DNA of 40,986 nt from an uncultured Clostridia bacterium (GTDB taxonomy: Bacteria > Bacillota > Clostridia > TANB77 > CAG-508), in the NCBI GenBank assembly GCA_947589065.1, contig CANPZM010000011.1, positions 1 to 40,986 of the forward strand. The letters run 5' to 3'. Each line of letters opens with the position of its first letter. Within the stretch, counting starts at the first letter, position 1. The position numbers and the translations under genes are program-made. Positions 38,401-40,986 of the stretch are shown here, one piece after another. A model generated the notes under the pieces. It made no database searches, had not been told where the DNA came from, and worked only from the letters and a program-made list of their open reading frames with translations.

Positions 38401-40804
38401 AGATACTAAAGTAATAGTACATTATTATGAAGAAGGAACAAGAAATAGGGTTGCACCAGATGTAACTTTACCAGGAAAAGTATTTGACACATATATAACA
38501 CAAGAAGCAAATGATGTTCCAGATAAATATGAATTAGCATCAATAGATGGTGAAAAGACAGGAACAATGAAAGAAGAAACTATAGAAGTAATATATTACT
38601 ATAGAAAGAAAGCAACAAAAGTAGTGGTACACCATTATTTGACAGATGGAAGAACACAAGTAGCAGGAGATGTAACAATAAATGGAAAAATAGATGATCC
38701 ATATGAAGCATTACCAGCAGAGGAAATATTGTGGAAATATGAAGTAAAGAGAACATCAGGAAATACAAAGGGAATAATGGATAAAGACACAATAGAAGTA
38801 TACTATTATTATGAAGTAAAAGACTCTAAGGTAATAATTGAATACAGAGAAAAAGGAACAGAAGAACAATTAAGACCAAAGAAAGAAATAATAGGAAAAA
38901 TAGATTCTACATATGATGAAAAACCAATAGAAATAGAGAATTATGAATTTGTAGGAAACTCAGGAGAAATGAGTGGAACAATAGGAGCAGAAGTAAAGAC
39001 AGTAATATTCTATTATGCACAAAAAACGAAAGTAGTGGTTAATCATATAGATAAAACAACAGGAACAATAATGGAAACAGTAGAGCAAGAAGGATTAGTA
39101 GGAGACGAATATACGGCAACAGAGAAATACTTTAAAAATTATGTATTAGTAGGAAGACCAGAAAAAGAGACAGTAACAATGGCAAAACAAGTAATAACAT
39201 TAAATTATTACTATAGTAATATAGCAGGAGGAGTATTAGAAAAGCACGTAGATAAAATAACAAATGATGTAATACATGAGGAATTACATGAAGGAAAAAT
39301 AGGAGACGAATATGAAATCCTAAGTAAGACATTTGATGGATATGATTTATTAGAAACAGAATTACCAACAAATGCAAAAGGAACAATGACAGAAAATGGA
39401 ATAGAGGTAGTATACTACTATACATATAGAGCAAAAGTAATAGTAGAACATATAGATAAAAATACAAACAAAAAGATACAAGAAAAAGAAATAGAAGGGC
39501 ATGAAGGGGACGAATATAAAGCAGAGAAGTTAAAAAATGAAGACTACAAATTGGTAGAAACAGAAGGCGTAACAGAAGGAAAAATGACAAAAAAGGATAT
39601 AATAGTAAAATTCTATTATGTACATAAATCAGGAGGAGTAATAGAAAATCATTATGATATAGGAACAGGAGAGAAGTTAGCAAAAGAAGTAAAATATGAA
39701 GGATATGAGGGAGACGAGTATAATACAAGTCCAAAGGTATTTTCAGATTATGTATTGTTAGAAGAGAAATATCCAAAAAATGCAGAAGGAAAAATGAAAT
39801 TAGGAAAGACAGAAGTAAATTACTATTATGCAAAGAAAACTAAAATAATAGTAAAATATGTAGACAAGATAACAGGAAAGAAATTGGCAGACCCAACGAT
39901 AATAGAAGGATATGAAGGAAAGAGATATGAAATAGAGCCAAAAGAAATAGAAAGATATCAGTTAATAGAAGAGCCAAAGAATCAAAAAGGAAAAATGGAA
40001 AGAAATACAAAAGAGTTTACATATTATTACATAAGGACAGTAACAATAACAGTAAAATATATAGATAAAGACACAAATAAAACAATAATAAAAGAAGTAA
40101 AGATAGGAAAGCAAAACGAGAAATATAAGACAGAGGAAAAAGATATACCATATTATAAATTAATAGAGAAACCAAAGAATGCAGAAGGAATAGTATCAAC
40201 ACAAGATATAGAAGTAAATTACTATTACAGAAAAAAAGAATTCAATTTAAAGATAGATAAAAAGATAGTAAGTGTAATAGTAAATGGAGAGACAAGAGAG
40301 ATAAATTCAGATATAGGAAAGACAGAATTATATAGAAAAAATGTAGGAAAAAGTAAAGTAGAGGTTGTATATAGTATAATAGTAACAAATGATAGTGAGA
40401 TATCAGGAAAGGCAACAGTACAAGAGAAGATACCAAGTGGAATGAGAATGAGCAAAGAAAAGAATCCAGACTGGAAAATAGCAGGAAATGTAGCAACTAT
40501 TATAACTAAAGAAATAAAACCAAATCAAACAGTAGAATATAAAATATATATGGATTGGATAACAAAAGAAGCAAACTTAGGAACAAAGACGAATATAGTA
40601 GAAATAGTAGCAACAGAGAATTTAGCAGGATATGCAGAAAAGAGTGTAGCAGATAATAGTGATACAACAGAGATGATAATAGCAGTAGGAACAGGAAACG
40701 AAATGATAGATGAACTAATAGTTGGAATAGGAATTGTTGCAGTATTGTTAGTGGTGCTAATAGGAATTGCTAAATGGCAATGGGGAAAGAATGAGGAAAA
40801 ATAG
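32402..40804 (+). CDS. Giant surface adhesin D: InlB-type B-repeats, five Cna-B domains, about twelve MucBP repeats, C-terminal anchor
   Basis: This 2800-residue protein has a signal/membrane segment at about 10-33. Residues about 54-1245 hold roughly ten beta-grasp modules, several with clear Listeria-Bacteroides repeat features (VNFVLNGGDW, GYNFLGWYY, LTAKW). Five Cna-B domains follow (about 1252-1400, 1401-1497, 1501-1600, 1603-1695, 1697-1785) with VTK-x-W, acidic D-x-R-P and YTVEE/ITN signatures suited to isopeptide bonds. About twelve MucBP-like repeats of ~68 residues (about 1790-2610) end in YYY motifs. A DUF11-like domain then leads to AVGTG (2761-2765), a hydrophobic helix and WGKNEEK. 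The order, distal head then rigid rod then mucin-binding-type repeats then anchor, suits a long stalked adhesin. Mucin or glycan binding is suggested by the family only. Codon choice shifts sharply near 36100, where the Cna-B part begins. Confidence 0.9.
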   Translation: MKMKEKRIIPKLIALIISLIAFLAVLIFAISIKGNGIGKIKLSEMFYEKKPLQTYQVNFVLNGGDWKEGNSYGSGTMHYEIGTRIDAPTQDKDYVYPGFTIEGWYTDLQFEHRWDFSQDVVTQDITLYANYTRNKYKVKFYNQFENEGSVPELLYEQEVYYGYTLVQDGDELGDYEFKYEGPKPQRENHSFVDWISTTGSYTITQDTNFVARYTSDFIYVITVNYLYENGSVAGNTYVSTKSENDTYDIESPTFEGYTTSVERISGTVTRAEVEKLEKLDYVQVDWNEEAKTCNIFFNVVYKPGLSGYVVNYYQQEVNGEDYKFISSEQYDDVYVGTAVEAKALTYKGFHLNEQKTSLTAVVEADGSTAIDVYYDRNVYYLYLNNTGDKYYEPISVLYGQTISDLPVPTKAGYVFNKWVWSNSLNGAEIQKPETMPLNDLYLNATWTERVANYTISYYIENANDSSYRNIGTMFEETTTATNVKDIRNLTKVIEDNFKEVKSDYQYFTYDAELTAKRNNNFDMEVKGDSSTLIQVYYKRNTYVLEFDLSDNSYGTKAVLTMNDTNYTTATQKYSFTAKYEQDIAELWPSYDNFKTHPKTGNRTYQFSGWSETGASSSSLLTSKKLKLSADMIVNTTLNAKQTFTANYSQSGYTSNLYYCFESFDQTSTTTSDTRRFYNGKYYDSQPELYQTAFSSSTNWNAKEITGVENVGKDSSGSKFWFYYDRHEFNITFYNVVQDFLIKTVKYKESAKSLEGIVPDSYPVDTPGDGEWIFEGWYRDPYFQTELELKNEDGSYKEIEESLTVYAKWSEPSYEVDFNLQGGTWTEESENYKDIGDNTYQLTVKEGTHISEPETPEKYGYNFLGWYYTTEINGVATEVRYLFEETQAVYHDIVLTAKWSTDLLLPYKVKYIKAELDEDGNMITDIKQYKNGFEELETEKVVNDVLFGTTITENALSIVDEETGQFWVVDSATKNLTINSMNEEDNTIYFFYHLVPELKYTIYYVQWTGKEYNRGDIPDKSEMVAPPETVTLVSKDGTSVSVNAINIPGYSPRLTWTKELQLIADESKNTLYFYYEMNHQIATYNINYYFMDKDGNYPLTPNHTSTGELAIGTTVIISEFNDPNPPDEKWFKGHELDETLSDIFVIITEGTSTVNVYYKNMIYDVKYHLQGGIWGEKGEPWQQETEETYFEKVPFTNLAHQPNVTPKNGDFRFLGWYEVKTDENGKTVSETPFDFETPIENNVELYAMWAESKEITVTKVWEDDNNRDGKRTEEVTISLSKNEEPYKDIVLNKEKVGKDTNTWKEEMTVDKYDYTKYDIVMGYENEEKQEIITSEELPVDTKILGLYVRPESAHINNGQTKEELIKAIVKYEVEEKNVPDLYEAEYNQETLTVTNKHQPSKINKTVTKIWRDNHGEDGLRTDYVDVQLKKNGENYGDRVRLSDSNLRAGSQDEWEYEFTDLYQYEDGEEIEWTVEEFNAPKEYSTKYVQKDLKIYNAYPPEVDIYVEKVWEDDNDRDGLRSQEVTVQLEADGKPFDEPVTLNEANNWTHQWEYLEKYNDEGDEYHYTIEEISSIPNYTSTTETRETLYERRFVITNTHTPATTSKTVTKEWSDSDDQDRIRPDSVKVQLKANGENEGKVVELNDDNGWTYTWDDLKLNANHGVPVTYTVEEVDVPDGYTPQYDQENLKITNVHEPYTVEKTVVKAWQDHNDNAGVRPDSVQVQLKADGTNYGEPKTLNAANNWRETWEDLPQYNEGEEITYTAEELTTAEHYTTEYSKDTYGITNSLVKHNYKVKYYYDDIEAPEKEHNGQADYGVSIEDYPPMDKDGYKVGDVIGTPLKVDETEADNIIEVHYVKRNDLTYTIRYIDEETQQQIQTEKVVRNQLYDSIVSTSGMEEEIDGYDFVKIDKEQIKIGTGENIVNVYYRRQRGLSYTVNYFDYDTRIKIQDPKVITDKTFGDIVKAEDQVETIYGYKYHSADPEQITIKTTVSENVINLYYVKKDTKVIVHYYEEGTRNRVAPDVTLPGKVFDTYITQEANDVPDKYELASIDGEKTGTMKEETIEVIYYYRKKATKVVVHHYLTDGRTQVAGDVTINGKIDDPYEALPAEEILWKYEVKRTSGNTKGIMDKDTIEVYYYYEVKDSKVIIEYREKGTEEQLRPKKEIIGKIDSTYDEKPIEIENYEFVGNSGEMSGTIGAEVKTVIFYYAQKTKVVVNHIDKTTGTIMETVEQEGLVGDEYTATEKYFKNYVLVGRPEKETVTMAKQVITLNYYYSNIAGGVLEKHVDKITNDVIHEELHEGKIGDEYEILSKTFDGYDLLETELPTNAKGTMTENGIEVVYYYTYRAKVIVEHIDKNTNKKIQEKEIEGHEGDEYKAEKLKNEDYKLVETEGVTEGKMTKKDIIVKFYYVHKSGGVIENHYDIGTGEKLAKEVKYEGYEGDEYNTSPKVFSDYVLLEEKYPKNAEGKMKLGKTEVNYYYAKKTKIIVKYVDKITGKKLADPTIIEGYEGKRYEIEPKEIERYQLIEEPKNQKGKMERNTKEFTYYYIRTVTITVKYIDKDTNKTIIKEVKIGKQNEKYKTEEKDIPYYKLIEKPKNAEGIVSTQDIEVNYYYRKKEFNLKIDKKIVSVIVNGETREINSDIGKTELYRKNVGKSKVEVVYSIIVTNDSEISGKATVQEKIPSGMRMSKEKNPDWKIAGNVATIITKEIKPNQTVEYKIYMDWITKEANLGTKTNIVEIVATENLAGYAEKSVADNSDTTEMIIAVGTGNEMIDELIVGIGIVAVLLVVLIGIAKWQWGKNEEK

Positions 40805-40812
40805 TTCCCCTA

Positions 40813-40848
40813 AAGTGAGACGGAGAATAAGAATCCGTCTCATTTTTT
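40813..40848 (+). terminator. Rho-independent terminator after gene D
   Basis: TGAGACGG / CCGTCTCA, extended by G-U and A-U pairs, is followed by TTTTTT. It is nearly the same stem as the terminator after gene B. Confidence 0.92.
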
Positions 40849-40887
40849 GCTCTTTTGCAGTATAAAAACTTGATTTAATAATTGTGC

Positions 40888-40986
40888 TTTGCAGGACGTT
40901 AAAAAAATCCGAGAGTATCGTAAAGTTTGTGTAAACTTTAAACTTCTTATGATATAAAACATAATATAAAAAAATTTATTTATGCT
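40888..40986. repeat. Right-edge repeat fragment
   Basis: A 22-nt string containing GCAGGACGTTAAAAAAATC is shared with the sequence that follows the gene B terminator (ending near 18911), where it runs into the type 2 repeat. Next come a perfect 8-bp hairpin, TAAAGTTT / AAACTTTA (40921-40940), and AACTTCTTATGATATAAAACAT. The latter resembles the hairpin element at 24977. No gene is visible in the last 180 bp. Confidence 0.5.

Overview
The window is about 41 kb of very AT-rich DNA from a low-GC Firmicute. An uncultured anaerobic, probably gut-associated Clostridia lineage is the best guess. This is an inference from base composition, strong Shine-Dalgarno sites, TGA used as a stop, a fused AdhE, a CarD-type regulator, a sortase, and giant proteins built from Gram-positive surface modules (SpaA/Cna-B, MucBP, InlB-type B-repeats, DUF11-like). 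About 32 kb of the window encodes only four giant surface proteins.

Layout. (1) 1-455: two copies of a structured repeat with long terminal inverted repeats, with part of a preceding unit at the left edge. (2) 557-608: a terminator. (3) 708-18841: giant proteins A (4019 codons visible, about 4069 when in frame) and B (1962 aa), probably one operon and closed by a terminator. (4) 18900-19529: the same repeat family again, so the A/B pair is bracketed by repeats. (5) 19608-24929: five ordinary genes, namely a membrane-anchored J-domain protein (minus strand), adhE, tspO, a trimeric dUTPase and carD. (6) 24977-25260: a tandemly duplicated, hairpin-rich intergenic element. (7) 25359-26135: a sortase. 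(8) 26495-40804: giant proteins C (1827 aa) and D (2800 aa), each with its own terminator.

How the genes may work together. A, B and D share a C-terminal module ending in A[VI]GTG-NE, a hydrophobic stretch and a basic tail. This has the architecture of a cell-wall sorting signal but no LPXTG. The only sortase in the window lies between the two adhesin blocks and is the obvious candidate partner. C has an N-terminal membrane segment and no C-terminal anchor.

The strongest observations are as follows. Gene A is out of frame with its only good start codon because of an (AC)11 tract just before its signal/membrane segment. One extra AC (or two fewer) restores a 4069-aa protein with a good signal segment, so this looks like a phase-variable switch caught in the OFF state. 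Protein A also carries 14 repeats of about 62 residues that fall into 7+7 and look like two tandem seven-bladed beta-propellers spliced into a Cna-B/MucBP stalk. The flanking repeat family shows a compensatory base-pair change in its central hairpin, which argues for a selected structure.
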